Assembly (NCBI GenBank): GCA_035771165.1
Contig: JAWNZC010000311.1
Location: 1,497,501 to 1,561,500, forward strand
Origin: Paragorgia papillata
Lineage: Eukaryota > Cnidaria > Anthozoa > Scleralcyonacea > Coralliidae
DNA: 64,000 nt
Direction of reading: 5' to 3'
Numbering within the stretch: position 1 is the stretch's first letter; every line of letters starts with the position of its first letter. Under the pieces are notes generated by a model, which ran no database searches, was not told the origin of the DNA, and saw only the letters and a program-made list of their open reading frames with translations. Shown here piece after piece: positions 43,226 to 54,741 of the stretch. The position numbers and the translations under genes are program-made.

Positions 43226-44105
43226 GTAGGAAACCAATCAAATTACGCAAAAGTTCATATCCGATAGCATGCTATATAATAATATACTTTATTGAATAAA
43301 TAATAATATAATAACATACGTGTATTGAACATTAACTTCATGCATTGTTTTTATGCTGGCATCTATCTGATGCCCTGCTATGAAATAACTAATTTATTTT
43401 ACAAGTAGCAACAATTTGGTAATTACAGTGGTTACTTCAGCATGCAGGCTCTTCAATTCATGCCTGTTTACACATGCATGCCATAACATGCCTATTTTTT
43501 AATGCATGCACGGTTGGTTCATTGATTTCTTGTGGAACGACTCAAGATGCCTGCTGGATTATTTGAAATAATATACATGGGTATATTATTTATGTTTCTT
43601 GCTGAGCGGCCCAGGACGTTTTCATGATATTAGTTTTATTGTAGTTCTGAGCTACAATAATAATAATAATATTCATAGACAATTACTGTTGTAGCTCACG
43701 AGCAGTCTGAATTAAAAAGACGTGCCGGCCGGCATCGGCACGAACACTTGGCAATAAAATAAACAAGACTGCAGTCAATACACATCGGGTCATGAAAATC
43801 TACAAACATTTCGTTTTATGAAGTCGCCAGCTCTATAAAGAATCGCTGAAGATCACGAGAAAATCGTAAAGACGCGAGGCGTACCGAGGTCTTCTTAGAG
43901 TGTCTTTATTAACCTTTTCCAAGTGTTAATAGCAGTCAGCAGACGAGAAACTCATCAGTTGTCAGGTGTTTTAAAATCCTGTAAACGGCGAGTTCGTCCG
44001 TCTATTTTCCCGTCGTTAAAACAAGAAAGCCGGACGAGAAACTATATCAGACTGGGACAGTGGAAGACCGTCAAAATCCGTCAGTCAGAAAGCTTTCATC
44101 TTCTA
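43226..44105. other. Spacer with a hairpin
   Basis: TGAGCTACAATAAT (about 43651) pairs with a later GTTGTAGCTCA (about 43689). No gene recognised. Confidence 0.5.
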
Positions 44106-44113
44106 TAAATATG

Positions 44114-44342
44114 CATTGGCGTACGAGCCGGGTGGACCCTCCCCCCAGATGAATGCAAAGGTTGCTAAGTCTGGCAAATTTTCAACCGAAGTCGGGCAAA
44201 AAATATAGGAAAAATGTGAAAAAATAGGATGAAAATAGGGAAAAGGTGGGTTTTTTATATCAAAAGTCGGGCAATTTCCGTTACATTCGGGCAAAATTTT
44301 CTCCGCCCCCCCCCCCTATAAATTTGTGCCCATACGCCAATG
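44114..44342. mobile_element. 229-bp hAT-like MITE with exact 8-bp duplication
   Basis: TAAATATG flanks both sides exactly (44106-44113 and 44343-44350). Inverted ends start CATTGGCGTA. Contains a C tract near 44306-44317. Confidence 0.85.
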
Positions 44343-44589
44343 TAAATATGAAGACTTTATCGAGTTATAAATAACATAATTCGACTGAACGCCGAGCAAA
44401 ATATACAGGCAGTTTTAAAAACATGTGTCATCAGTCGGTTCTTAGCTGTCGATCAGCGACCTTCACCATTATAATTAGCAAAAGGACCCATAAATGCCGC
44501 CATTTTGAAAACGATTTTGGGGACACCTTTTCCTAACTCAAAGGTAATAGGAGCACGCAGTCCAGTTATATATATATAGGTCAGTGTAC
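44343..44589. other. Spacer
   Basis: No gene recognised; short (TA)n near 44568. Confidence 0.4.
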
Positions 44590-45645
44590 CAACCTCGTCC
44601 CCAGGGCCATTTGTGGGGGCTGGGCCAAGATGGCGGCCAAGAACAAATGGCCCTGGCACAGGCTGAGCTATCACCACGTCTGATTGGTCGAGATAACATT
44701 GGATGTTTTAGGTATTCTGTTTGTTGGAAACAAGGCGGGCAGCAGGCTAACTCGCGGGAAATTATTTATAGGGCCCAAATTATATTAAATAAGTGATACC
44801 AGACTTGCCGCCTGTTAAAAACAACTTCAAAATGAATGAAAATGTGAGGAAAACTGGCGAAACACCCGTAAAAACGTCGGAAGAATACGTATGATGGGTC
44901 GTGTCGTCTCTTTACCCTGGCTGCCATACAACGAAGCCAATGGTGGCTTCGTTGTATGGCAGCCAGGGTAAAGAGACGACACGACCCATCATACGTATTC
45001 TTCCGACGTTTTTACGGGTGTTTCGCCAGTTTTCCTCGCAACTTAGAGTGTTTCCTAAATCGGGCGAACGAAAAACTTGGTGAACAAAGTCAGATAAAAG
45101 TATTTTGGCTGCGAAATAAAAGTACGCAACAGGGCAGAATTTACGTGTTTGGCCATTGAGAAGCAGGGTTTTTTTTCAAACAAGAATTCTCAACTAAACG
45201 AAGCCTAAATGTTTTTCAAAACGCTGAATTGAATCCACCGAAAACTCACGAAAACAAGGCGGCCCGGCCAGACAACGGTCAACGGCAATCCAGTTTCTTG
45301 CGAATTTGGTACAACGGTGAAGTAAATTATAAATAATAAGCATTAACAGATATTTATTAAAAGTGTATTTATTTTAATATTTCGACAATGTATTTGGAAA
45401 AGAATGTTTTGATTGTTTTCAGTTTGGGTCAGTCAAGCTGAACTAATTCTTCAGAAAAAATTGAGCCTGACTAGGCGCGATAAACATAGTGAAGCCTGGG
45501 TCCGAGTAACAAATGCGTCAAAATATGGCGCATTGTTTGCAGCCTGTGCCAGGGCCATTTGTTCCCGCCATTTTGTTTTTGGCCGCCATCTTCGCCCCCC
45601 CCCCCCCCCCCCCCCCCCCCACAAATGGCCATGGGGATGAAGTTG
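44590..45645. mobile_element. hAT-like non-autonomous DNA element, copy B
   Basis: Inverted relative of the 1593-2535 element: left end CAACCTCGTCCCCAGGGCCA, right end mirrored with changes (ATGGGGATGAAGTTG). The interior includes GATTGTTTTCAGTTTGGGTC and CTTCGTTGTATGGCAGCCAG as in copy A. It differs by an inverted duplication (44846-45037) and a C homopolymer at 45595-45620. Flanking duplication is not clear. Confidence 0.8.
44846..45037. repeat. 192-bp palindrome, 94-bp perfect arms
   Basis: GAGGAAAACTGGCGAAACAC at 44846 is exactly mirrored to 45037. The arms (44846-44939 and 44944-45037) match at every base; the spacer is ATGG. Copy A at about 2185-2285 has only one arm. Confidence 0.95.
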
Positions 45646-46024
45646 CAACCGTACAACGTTTTAAATTATACAATTATTTTGAAAATAACCAAGGTGCCCC
45701 TTTTTGGCGGTGCCCCCCTTTTCAGGTGCTTCCGCGGCCTCTGATCTTGGACGTGTTGTGTTTCTTTAAGGGCGAGAGACTTTTTGCTGCGGATCGTTGG
45801 GAAAACGTCTTTATTAGAGAAGCTTTGTATTCGTTGCTGAAGTGATCGTTTCAGTTTTGCAAGTTTGTCTTGTTCTGTCAGCTTTGTTCCCCATGTTCAT
45901 GGGTCATTTTCATCCAGTTCGTCTCCTTCATCGTTGTTGTTGTTCAGTTCGTCGTCGTCGTCGTCATCGTCATCATCGTCATCATCGTCGTTGTATTTAG
46001 AAAGTAGCTAGGTACATGTTTAAA
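45646..46024. other. Spacer with a CGT/CAT-rich tract
   Basis: Trinucleotide-like run of GTCGTC and ATCGTC at about 45945-45991. No gene on its own. Confidence 0.5.
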
Positions 46025-46326
46025 TTAGTTGCCAGCTCTTCGATACGTCATACGTTTTGATAGAGGCATGATGCAAATTGGACAATGGGCAAGTTGTGGT
46101 CGGGTATAATTGATTGATATCGTTGGTGTGCACAAACAATCTTCGTGGAAAGTGGGACCACAGTTCTGTCGTATAATTTCAGGAATAATTTTATTATTGT
46201 CATCAAAAGAACAGTTGTTGTCATCACAGGCCAGACGTGGATGTGGTTCATTACCCATGAAAGAGTATGCCGTTGGCAATCCACGGCTGAGTCGTCCCTA
46301 GCATTACAGGCAACATTGTTTTTCAC
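46025..46326 (-). pseudogene. RING-H2-like exon fragment
   Basis: The minus frame (46279-46025) reads MPTAYSFMGNEPHPRLACDD, then NNCSF, QNCGPTFHEDCL (C-x4-H-x2-C) and HCPIC. The arrangement resembles the tail of the 21149-21409 protein (GCWHSFHQQCL ... YCPTC), with a longer insert before the last Cys pair. It stops at 46025. No other exons were recognised, so it may be a relic of the same family or an unrelated RING gene. Confidence 0.5.
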
Positions 46327-46331
46327 TGTAT

Positions 46332-46919
46332 GGCCTATGCAATCGATAAAATTGATAATCGACAGAAATCGACATCAATTAATAACAATAGATATAGATA
46401 TATTGAAATTGATAATCATTGAACAATTGATGACTATGATTTTGACTATCAATTGGTATAGATTATCAATAGCAATCGATGAACTAATTGTGATTGATTG
46501 ATCTTGAAATAGAACATGTTTTGATAGACGGTGCACACGCTTAGATGCCAATGACTGTAAGAGCTTAGTTAATTGTTACATGCTTTAATACTCAATCCAG
46601 GATTGAAATACCGTTGACTTTGTTTGCAGGGTGAGATTGACAATTCCATATTTTCAGTGGCTTTTTGGTCTGACCAATGTTGGCTCGGCATAAAGAAATC
46701 TGGTATCTAGTCTCAAAAATTGATGACAATCAATAACAATCAATAGGCATCAAATATTAAAATCAATAGTCATTGCTTGGTAAATGGACTGATTGTTGTA
46801 ACTATCGATTGGTTATCGATTGGCAAATACCAATCAATATCAATTAGATAATTGCTATCGATCTATACTGATTTATCCATTGGCTTTCCGATAATCGATT
46901 GTCATTGATTGCATAGGCC
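46332..46919. mobile_element. 588-bp element of iterated ATCGAT-like text
   Basis: GGCCTATGCAATC at 46332 is mirrored by GATTGCATAGGCC ending 46919. The interior is full of ATTGATAATC/ATCGATT variants, as in MITEs that grew by internal duplication. No gene. Confidence 0.7.
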
Positions 46920-48649
46920 GGGAGTCAACACTCAGCAAATAATACAGCTGGATAAAAAGAAATAAGCATACGTGTGAACTGGTAGATACGGTAGATATAA
47001 TTTTATAATATAATATATCTGTTACAAGGTCAAACTCCCTCAAAATCAATGAAATAAACATTTTATAGTGTGAACTGAACTGAACTGAACTGTGAGAGCC
47101 ATAGTGACAGAGACATTTCAAATGCATAATTGCCCTAGATTATAATTAGTTGTGACTTCGTAAAGTTTATTTGTACGCAGTCGAATAAGCTCCATGCAAA
47201 TTCGATATATCAATACAATTTTATTTTGGAATAAAAAAAATCGCTGATTTTTTTTTCACCCTAGGTATCGTTCGACCCTTACTATGGAGAACGTTTTTGC
47301 GTGAAGTAATAAAACGTGTTCTTATTTTTCGCATTTATGCAAGCCTAACTGGAGCTTTGCAAATATCGAACTCTCAAAAACCTTGCTTAAACAAGACATC
47401 GTATACACTTAATATACTTAATTTGTTGCTGTAGAAACATATTCCACATTTAGATAAAGGCAGCAGCTTCGTGTGATCAATCAAAAACAACCTGATTAAC
47501 TAACGTTTGGTGTTAAAAATGTCTTCAAATTTTTTCAATGTTGTCTTTCACCATTTTTTTGGAATGTTTTTTTTCTGTTCGCACCATTTTTCTAATATTT
47601 TTTATTCGCATGTATGCGCACTGTTTAATATCGAACTCTATCTATCCATCTATCATTCTCAAAAGCATTTAAGTACTTAATTTAGGCATATGGAATAGCT
47701 TGTGCAGCTATAACACGGTGCTTTTCTCGAGATGGCCACAAGAACGGCATTCATAGCCTTACTAATTACTTCCGTAGAGACATAAATGCAGTTGCTTGAT
47801 TATCACCTCAACTCACAGACGAAAATTATTCGGTAAATCTGTGCAACGACAATACCAATCCAGTTTCGTCTCCTTGCAAACAATTACGTGTTACAGTTCG
47901 ACATTTTTATCAACGTATACGTACCGTGTTGTTGCGATAGTAAAGGTCCTTTCGAGCGTTGGGTTGTCGAGTTTCTTAAATCGAGACCCCATACAGGAGA
48001 CCAATCTTCGTTTACGGCGAGAAATTAAAGCGCCGAAATGATAAACTGATATATGAAGGACAGAACCCAGAAGAAAAGTACAGTATTGATATTGCTATAC
48101 ATGCTAATAGGGACAAACATCCAAAAATCGAGATAGTATTGACTGTACACTAGTAGCCTGGACCTGGACGGTAGAACAAACATAACCCCAAGAATAGTGT
48201 GCTATTACAATTTGTTAATATATATAGCACAGCTTACAAATCAATTTAAAACATTACTAAACATAACCTATATCACTGTAAAAACTAAGTGGTAGAAACT
48301 ACCAAAAAAAGCTGGTCAAAAATGGATCTGTGGTTACCAATTTTTTTTTGGTCAAAACTACCAATATTGTTTGGTTGAAAGACATATAGATAAATTAATC
48401 TAATGTAATAAATCTACTATTTGATCGATTTAACCAATAAATATTTCGTCAAAACTACCAATTTTAATTGATTATTCTCATCATTTTGCAATGGTTCATT
48501 ATACAAACATTATACCATTTAAGTAAAGTTATTACAACCATTTTTATTGTTTAAAATTGTAAATAAATTGTTAAAATAACCAATTTAGAATTGTATCCCA
48601 GAGGATCTGAGTTAACCAATTTAAAATGATGGAAAACAGACTTCCCAAC
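46920..48649. other. Spacer without recognisable gene
   Basis: Contains a short GAACT run (about 47072-47091) and a patch rich in AAAACTACCAAT/TTGGT variants at 48280-48620 that may be another small repeat. No coding evidence. Confidence 0.5.
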
Positions 48650-49129
48650 CAGTGGTGTAGTGGAAGGGGGTCTCAGGGAGACTGAGCCCATTTGTTAAAA
48701 TTCCATGTCAATTGAGGGGGGGGGGGGGGGGGGGGTGTGAGCCACCCTTTATAATTTTTCGCAGATTGCATAATCTTAATCATGTTTGAAAGCTGTGTAA
48801 AATTTATGTTACGATTTCAGTAATCGCTACTTGGTCCTACGTACTATTGTAGTGATTGTACCACACACTGATCGTGGCGATCGTACTCGTAGTAATCTAA
48901 TTAACCTGTAGCTCCAGGGATATTCCCAATATTTTACCTTTTACAAGCACTGTTAAATGTTAATTACAGAATTACTGGTACCCAAAATGAAAAAATGGCA
49001 TTTTCCAAGTTTAACGTTCCAACGTTTCCAAGTTTCGCCCCCTCCCCCCCCCCCCCCCCCCCCCCCCTTCCATATTCAGGACACTGTGTCGGAGAGTCCC
49101 TTGTTAAAGTTCCAAGGACTACACCACTG
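48650..49129. mobile_element. 480-bp hAT-like MITE with exact 8-bp duplication
   Basis: Ends CAGTGGTGTAGT and inverted ACTACACCACTG. TTCCCAAC lies directly outside both ends (48642-48649 and 49130-49137). It contains a G tract near its left (48717-48736) and a C tract near its right (49038-49068). Confidence 0.88.
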
Positions 49130-49137
49130 TTCCCAAC

Positions 49138-50455
49138 CAGTTTTAAATTTATTGAAAGGAAGACGTCCCGTTCCAAATGTCTAATTTATCGAACTTTTGC
49201 TAATTTGCATTAGATTCGACGGGTGATAAATTGGACGTTCATAACGGGACTGGTGTCAATCACAAATAGAACAAATTCAAAGGCAAAATTAGGCAAAAAA
49301 TTAAACACATTAAACAATGTTACATTTTTAGCAGCTTATAATGAAACTAAATAATTGACTGGGATTTATATCCAAGACAACAACTCATTGTACAGCTGTC
49401 TTAATTGTAAAAAACAAAGCCAAAGGTTAACTCTTCATTTTCGAATGACTTTTCATATTAAAAACTCTGAAGTTAATGGGCACTAGTGGCTCAAATTCAG
49501 CTTTTTCTGAGTTAAAATGATCTTATTTAATTTTTTCTACGACTCTTAAACAAAATGGTCATCATTTACACTTACAATTTGATAAGTAAGTTAAAAAAAT
49601 TCGTGTCCGATATTTATGGGCATCTATACAACAACCTAAGAAAAACAAACAATCTGATTGGCTAAGAACTATGCGTTATTAAAGTACAAATGCACAGCTA
49701 ACGTAACGAAGTCGCAAAAAAATTTTGTTTTATAAAAATTTGATAAAATTACACGTTTGAAGATGCAACTTGGTACAAAATAAAGTACATTTCAACTGTC
49801 TGAAGATTACACATATCACTCACTGATGAGAGACACGGCCATCAAGTCGTTGTCCGACCACACAGACATATTAAAATTATCGACATAAATACGGTCATTT
49901 AATACCTCCGCCTCCGGCGCACAACGCTATCTACTCCACAGCTTCAGAAATTTTCTGATACAACTTCCATTCCTCTTCATGGAAATACTGTTCAGCCATA
50001 CAAATCCAGGAGATATCAGCCATTGTCAACAAGATTTTCAAACACCCACCGATAAATGCTTTCCCAGCTGAATTTGCAGCATAAGAAGCGTCCAAATATA
50101 CATGGGACAGCGAGATCCCGTCCAGAAGAACTAATCTGTTTGTTCAACGATAAATATTTTTGCTATAAATGCCGACGATTCGACGAAGACACGAAGATTG
50201 AATAAACTTTCAATTTGTCATGATCATGATTTGCATAAATTATACGTGACGTAACGGGAAACTGAAAAATTAACCAATCAGGACAGTCTTATTTCTTCTG
50301 TCGCCCAATCAGATTGCTTTATTTGTATAGATCACTTATGACGTAATTAAACCTGAATTGAAATTTTACCTCCTTTTCAATAGCCCTGTCGGTTCGACGA
50401 TTCAAAAATATCAAACATTTCTTTTTAAAATAATAAAATTTGATGTATAAAACAA
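49138..50455. other. Spacer without recognisable gene
   Basis: AT-rich; no frame longer than about 70 codons and no repeat border identified. Confidence 0.5.
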
Positions 50456-50634
50456 ATAGATGACATTTTTTCGTGCGTGTGTACTGTAATAACCCACAGA
50501 AGACGTCACAGCGTGTAAAGAACAACAGTCACACCACTCGACTTCGTCTCGTGGCGTACTTTCTTGTTCTTTACACGATGTGACGTCATCTGTGCGTTAT
50601 TACAGTACACACGCACGAAAAAATGTCATCTATA
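50456..50634. repeat. Foldback element, family of three copies (copy 1)
   Basis: ATAGATGACATTTTTTCGTG is mirrored around a short CACTCGACTTCGTCTCGTGG core. The family appears again at 58795-59055 and 62345-62690. Each copy carries AAGACGTCACA or TGTGACGTCA, which contain the palindrome GACGTC. Confidence 0.8.
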
Positions 50635-50660
50635 TGTTAACTACAAATGTAAATGCCGAT

Positions 50661-50781
50661 TGTTACGAGTCACACTCACAAAGACCAGACTCGAGCTGTT
50701 TATTATGAAATACTACACCTCCTTTAGTATCAGACGTTAGTTATTAATTAACACAACAGTGACGTAATGCAACTCATTACA
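50661..50781 (-). repeat. 3' LTR of Gypsy element 2, 121 bp
   Basis: On the minus strand the polypurine tract AAGGAAGAAAGA is followed directly by TGTAATGAGT..., which ends ...GACTCGTAACA. The unit has TG...CA ends and an AATAAA signal. No 5' copy was found. Confidence 0.72.
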
Positions 50782-51059
50782 TCTTTCTTCCTTAGTTTGA
50801 TTAGTTCATAATAGCATATTAGAAATCATTCCTGTTCGATTAGCAAGTCATTGCACTTCGATTTAACTGTCCAACAATGTATTTAATAATAGTATGATGG
50901 TGGTTTCACAACTCGTCTATATCTAGTCGTATATGCGTTAGTGTTCACAGGCATATCTGGGTCTGTGTCTTCTACATAATTGCTTGGGTTTTCTTGCGTG
51001 TTTTGTACGTCGTCGCCTTCTGGTATTTCATCTATTGGTGTTTGTTGTTCGGTAAAATG

Positions 51060-53001
51060 TTATTTTGTTGGCATTATTGCACGTCGGTTGCGTCTTAGTG
51101 TTTGGCCTCCTTGCGTCCGGACGATATACGAGCGTGGTGCGTGGTGATTCCCTACTATTTTTCATTTTGTTGACCAGTTTGCTTTGGTAGACGGAGAAGG
51201 ATGCTGGTAGATACGTACTGTAGATCCTTGGTCTAAGGTGGGCAGCTCTTTTGCATGTTGATCATGATAAAAGGCTTGCTTCTGTTTCTTCTCCATGTTT
51301 CGTAGCGCGATGCGAGTGTGCTGATCTTGTGGTGGTCTGACCACAGGTAGCCGTGTACGTAGTTTCCTACCCATCAGTTTCTCAGCTGGAGATGGGTCTC
51401 CACTTGGATCTGGACATGACCTATATGCTCGTATGGCAAGGTATGGATCTTCATTCTTCTTGTCTGCTTTTTTCAAGAGCTTCTTAATTGTTTGTACAGT
51501 TCGCTCGGCCATTCCATTGTATTTCGGGTATCTAGGGCTGGAAGTAAGGTGTGAGAACTCCCATTTAGCTGCGAAGTCAGCAAACACTGCACTGGAAAAC
51601 TGTGGGCCATTGTCCGATACCACTGTTTCGGGTATTCCATGTCTGGAAAAAATGGATTTCATGTGAGTAATGATCGATGAGCTTGTTGTACATTTCAACA
51701 GCGCAATTTCTGGAAAGTTATTAAAATAGTCAACAACGACCAGATATTCGTTGTTCTTAAGTTTAAACAGGTCAGTTCCAACCTTTTGCCAGGGTTTTAT
51801 GCGACTTTCGTGGGAGATCATCGGCTCTTTTTGTTGGTAGACTCTCGTGTCTATACAGGCGCTGCATCGTTGGACCATTTGTGTGATTTCTCTGTCAATT
51901 CCTGGCCAGTACATTGTGTCTCGGGCTCTTGCTTTGCACTTCTCAATCCCTAAGTGTCCCTAATGTATTCCTGCTTTCATCTCCTTCCTGAGGCTTGCTG
52001 GGACTATCTCTGTAATTTCGTCTCGAACGTTGAAAAATGGCTTGATTTCATTGGCGACGGTGTCTCTTCTGTCAGGCAATCCTGTTCTTACAAATTCTTT
52101 CAGACTTTGTAGAGTTTGGTCTTTGGTGGTCTCTTGTCGGAATCTGTTTAATTGGAAGACTTGACATGACCAGATGGACCTGATATTCAGCTTCGTTTTC
52201 AGTATCACCTTCTTTCGCTGGGATGAATGCTCTTGACAGATGTATGCAACTGTTAGTTCCCTTCCTGGTTTGAACTGTATTTCCATGTCGTATTTCTGCA
52301 GCTTCAGAAGAAATCTTTGGATCCTCGGTGGTGCTTTACAAATTGGTTTGGTGAATATAGGCTGTAGCGGCTTGTGATCTGATTCAACAGAGAAGGGTTT
52401 TCCGTACAAATCGACATGAAAGCGTTCACAACCAAATAAAATTGCTAGCGCCTCCTTCTCTATTTGCGCGTAGTTTTGTTCTGATTTGCTCAGTGCCCTG
52501 CTTGCGTAAGCGACCGGTGCCCATGTGTCTCCATGTTTCTGCAGAAGGACTGCTCCCAATCCTGATTTGGAAGCGCCTACGGATGTCTTTGTTTGTAACT
52601 TAGGGTCGTAGTATTTCAACGTCGGACTTTCAGTGAGTAATTTATTTACTTGGTCAAGAATGGTGTTATGATAGGTGGACCAGTACCATTCTACATCTGT
52701 CTCCAGCAGTTGGCGCAGAGGAGCTGTCATTTCGGACAGATTTGGAATGAATTTGCCCAGATACGTCAGCATTCCGAGAAGACGTTGCAAATCTTGTTTC
52801 TTTGTTGATAGGGGCATGTCTCGTATGGCTTCGATCTTCGTAGGATCAGGTTTAACTCCCTGGTCTGAGAATACGTGTCCGAGAAAAATTACTTCACTTG
52901 AGCCAAATAAGCATTTCTTTTCATTGAGTTTGAGTCCCGCTTGATGTATTCTGTCAAGGACTGCATTTAGCCTTGCGTCATGTTGTTCTTTGTCACTGCC
53001 C
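51060..53001 (-). pseudogene. Gypsy 2 RNase H and integrase
   Basis: RNase H: LGAVLLQKHGD, EKEALAILFGCERF and VESDHKPL are present, but the first catalytic aspartate of the DASKSG block is Gly here (VGASKSG). Integrase: HHCC finger (GHLGIEKC ... RCSAC), then VGTDLFKL, VSDNGPQFSS and NGMAERTVQ, so all three DDE residues remain. A TAG at 51960-51962 separates RNase H from integrase in frame, and a TGA at 51162 cuts the C-terminus; the frame continues to about 51060. Confidence 0.9.
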
Positions 53002-53008
53002 CATATAA
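53002..53008. repeat. 7-bp target duplication, copy 1
   Basis: CATATAA, repeated at 54735-54741. Both lie exactly where the RT motif IL-W-G of Gypsy 2 is split. Confidence 0.85.
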
Positions 53009-53142
53009 TAATTTAATCACTTCCTATGAACCTCAGCATATCGCAATAGCTACTGCCAAGTTTAAAATACATAGTAGTTTGTTAGCCTATACTAAAAAAA
53101 ACTATCATCATCATTTACAACTTCATGATTTAAAACAGTAGA

Positions 53143-53970
53143 TCAGACCAATAACAACTTTTTAACCCTATGTCTCCAAATATAGTTAGCCATTATTACA
53201 TTAGAAATCGAGCACCAACTAAGCAATAATTTTAAGGTATCTTTCTCAATGTTCAATCTTCTCAAGTCCTTGTACACGCTGTGACGGATGCAGCCTAACG
53301 CACCAAAACATAATACCACTAGACTAACATTCCATTCACGAGATCTTAAGAAGTCACATAGCCGCTCATAATGGCGCATTTTAGAATCATACGCTACTTC
53401 AAAGTACAGATCGAAACACACGGTTACTTCAACGATCACAATCTCACGAGCGACTGCATTCACAATGACAATGTCCGGTTTTCGAGCTGGAATTTCTATT
53501 AGTCCTTCACGAAGCTCGGGTAAGATCGATTCAAACAACTTGTTGGTAAATAGTCGGAGTCGCCGGTTGCTGGCAGAAATTTCACCAAGCAGTTTATTTA
53601 CAATACGATCATGGCGTCTGTTATAAAAATTTCGGAACTCATGACAACCATTGAAGAGGTGAGCAGTACTCTCTGTATGACGACGGCAGAAGGGGCATGT
53701 TGGATCGTTAGTTCAATTCCAGATATGTGTTGTAAAGTTTGTCGGCAACAAACTGAGTCTCGCCTTTACAATAAATTTTACAAGATCATCACTGATCGAC
53801 CAATTATACAAAACTGAATGCGATGCTTTCACTACGATGTTACCCATTCCAAGGAAAGGTCCCTGCAGACTCAACTGCTTTGCTTTCACAATATCACGTT
53901 CGTCAACAAACTCTTCTCCAACCATTACTTTCGCCTTCCCATCACGATATATAACATTTAAATCAAACAT
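53143..53970 (-). pseudogene. LINE endonuclease domain, one in-frame stop
   Basis: Frame from 53970 to 53143 with one TGA at 53713-53715. It has ARLSLLPTNF, then a zinc finger CPFCRRHTESTAHLFNGC (C-x2-C-x8-H-x4-C), NRRHDRIV, and the nuclease core RKPDIVIVNA followed by IVEVTVCFD and CFGALGCI. The spacing equals that of the R4-like copy 1 (CCHC then PD..D/E-V), although sequences differ, so it is a second family with the same restriction-like endonuclease. It shares its C-terminal residues with copy 2. Confidence 0.85.
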
Positions 53971-54454
53971 CAGATAAAAATATATATCAGATGTTACAAT
54001 AAACTATTTAAAACCTAAATTTAAAACCTTTTTCATATCACCTACCCTGATTCTATGATTGGAATCCCTTCCTTCCTGCAAGATATAGCTTTGGGGTGCA
54101 CTGACATTGCATACAAAGACACTAAATATTCTTCTTTTATGGCAGAACTCAGGAACATAATGGGTTGACACTCATGAATTCAGATTCAAACTTTAGTCTT
54201 TAAATATTAGGGTTTGATGACACTGTTTAGTTTTGTCTATCGCAAACTATTTTTAATCTTATATTATATTATTAGTTATCAACTTTTTAAAAATGTAATA
54301 TTTATTTTTTTAATAACTAAATTACTTGTTGGATGCATGCATACATATAATCAGATTACTTTTGTCATAAATATATTACCGGGTAATAATTTTTTTAATT
54401 GTAGTTGCTTCTTAAATTGTGCTTTAATGTATAGTTGTATTTTTTACTAGACTG

Positions 54455-54730
54455 TAGGTGTGTTTAACACATGTGTTAGATAACACATTTTAAGGTGTGT
54501 TAGATAACACATTTCAAGATGTGTGTGGTGAAACACATCTTAAAGTGTGTTGTGAAACACATCTTAAGGTGTGTTATAAAACACATCTTAAGTGTGTTAG
54601 GAAACACACCTTGGTGTGTTAGAAAACACACCTTGGTGTGTTAAATAACACACCTTTTCACAAAACACACCTTAAGGTGTGTTGTTTTTGGGACAAAAAG
54701 GTGTGTTGCATAACATATCCTATTTTTTAG
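54455..54730. repeat. Tandem array of a palindromic ACACACCTTAAGGTGTGT-like unit
   Basis: Ten or so units of 22 to 30 bp, each a near-palindrome around CTTAAG or CTTGG flanked by TGTGTT/AACACA. Sequence drifts along the array from AACACATCTTAAG to AACACACCTTGG. Located at the 5' end of the LINE insertion. Confidence 0.88.
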
Positions 54731-54741
54731 AGTGCATATAA

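Larger units (their letters stand above)
53009..54734 (-). mobile_element. RLE-type LINE copy 4, inserted in Gypsy 2
   Basis: 1,726 bp between 7-bp duplications. On the minus strand it begins CACTCTAAAAAATAGG, crosses a palindromic tandem array (54455-54720) and about 450 bp of AT-rich sequence, then carries the C-terminal part of a LINE protein and a 3' end at 53009. The coding part is 5' truncated but the copy has other sequence in front of it, an unusual structure. Confidence 0.8.

Noticed and set aside
45451..45656. Gly-rich or Pro-rich open frames near the C tract
   Set aside because: They derive from a homopolymer inside the hAT-like element.
54455..54730. CRISPR-like regular palindromic repeats
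   Set aside because: Units vary in length and sequence and have no unique spacers; they are a drifting palindromic satellite.
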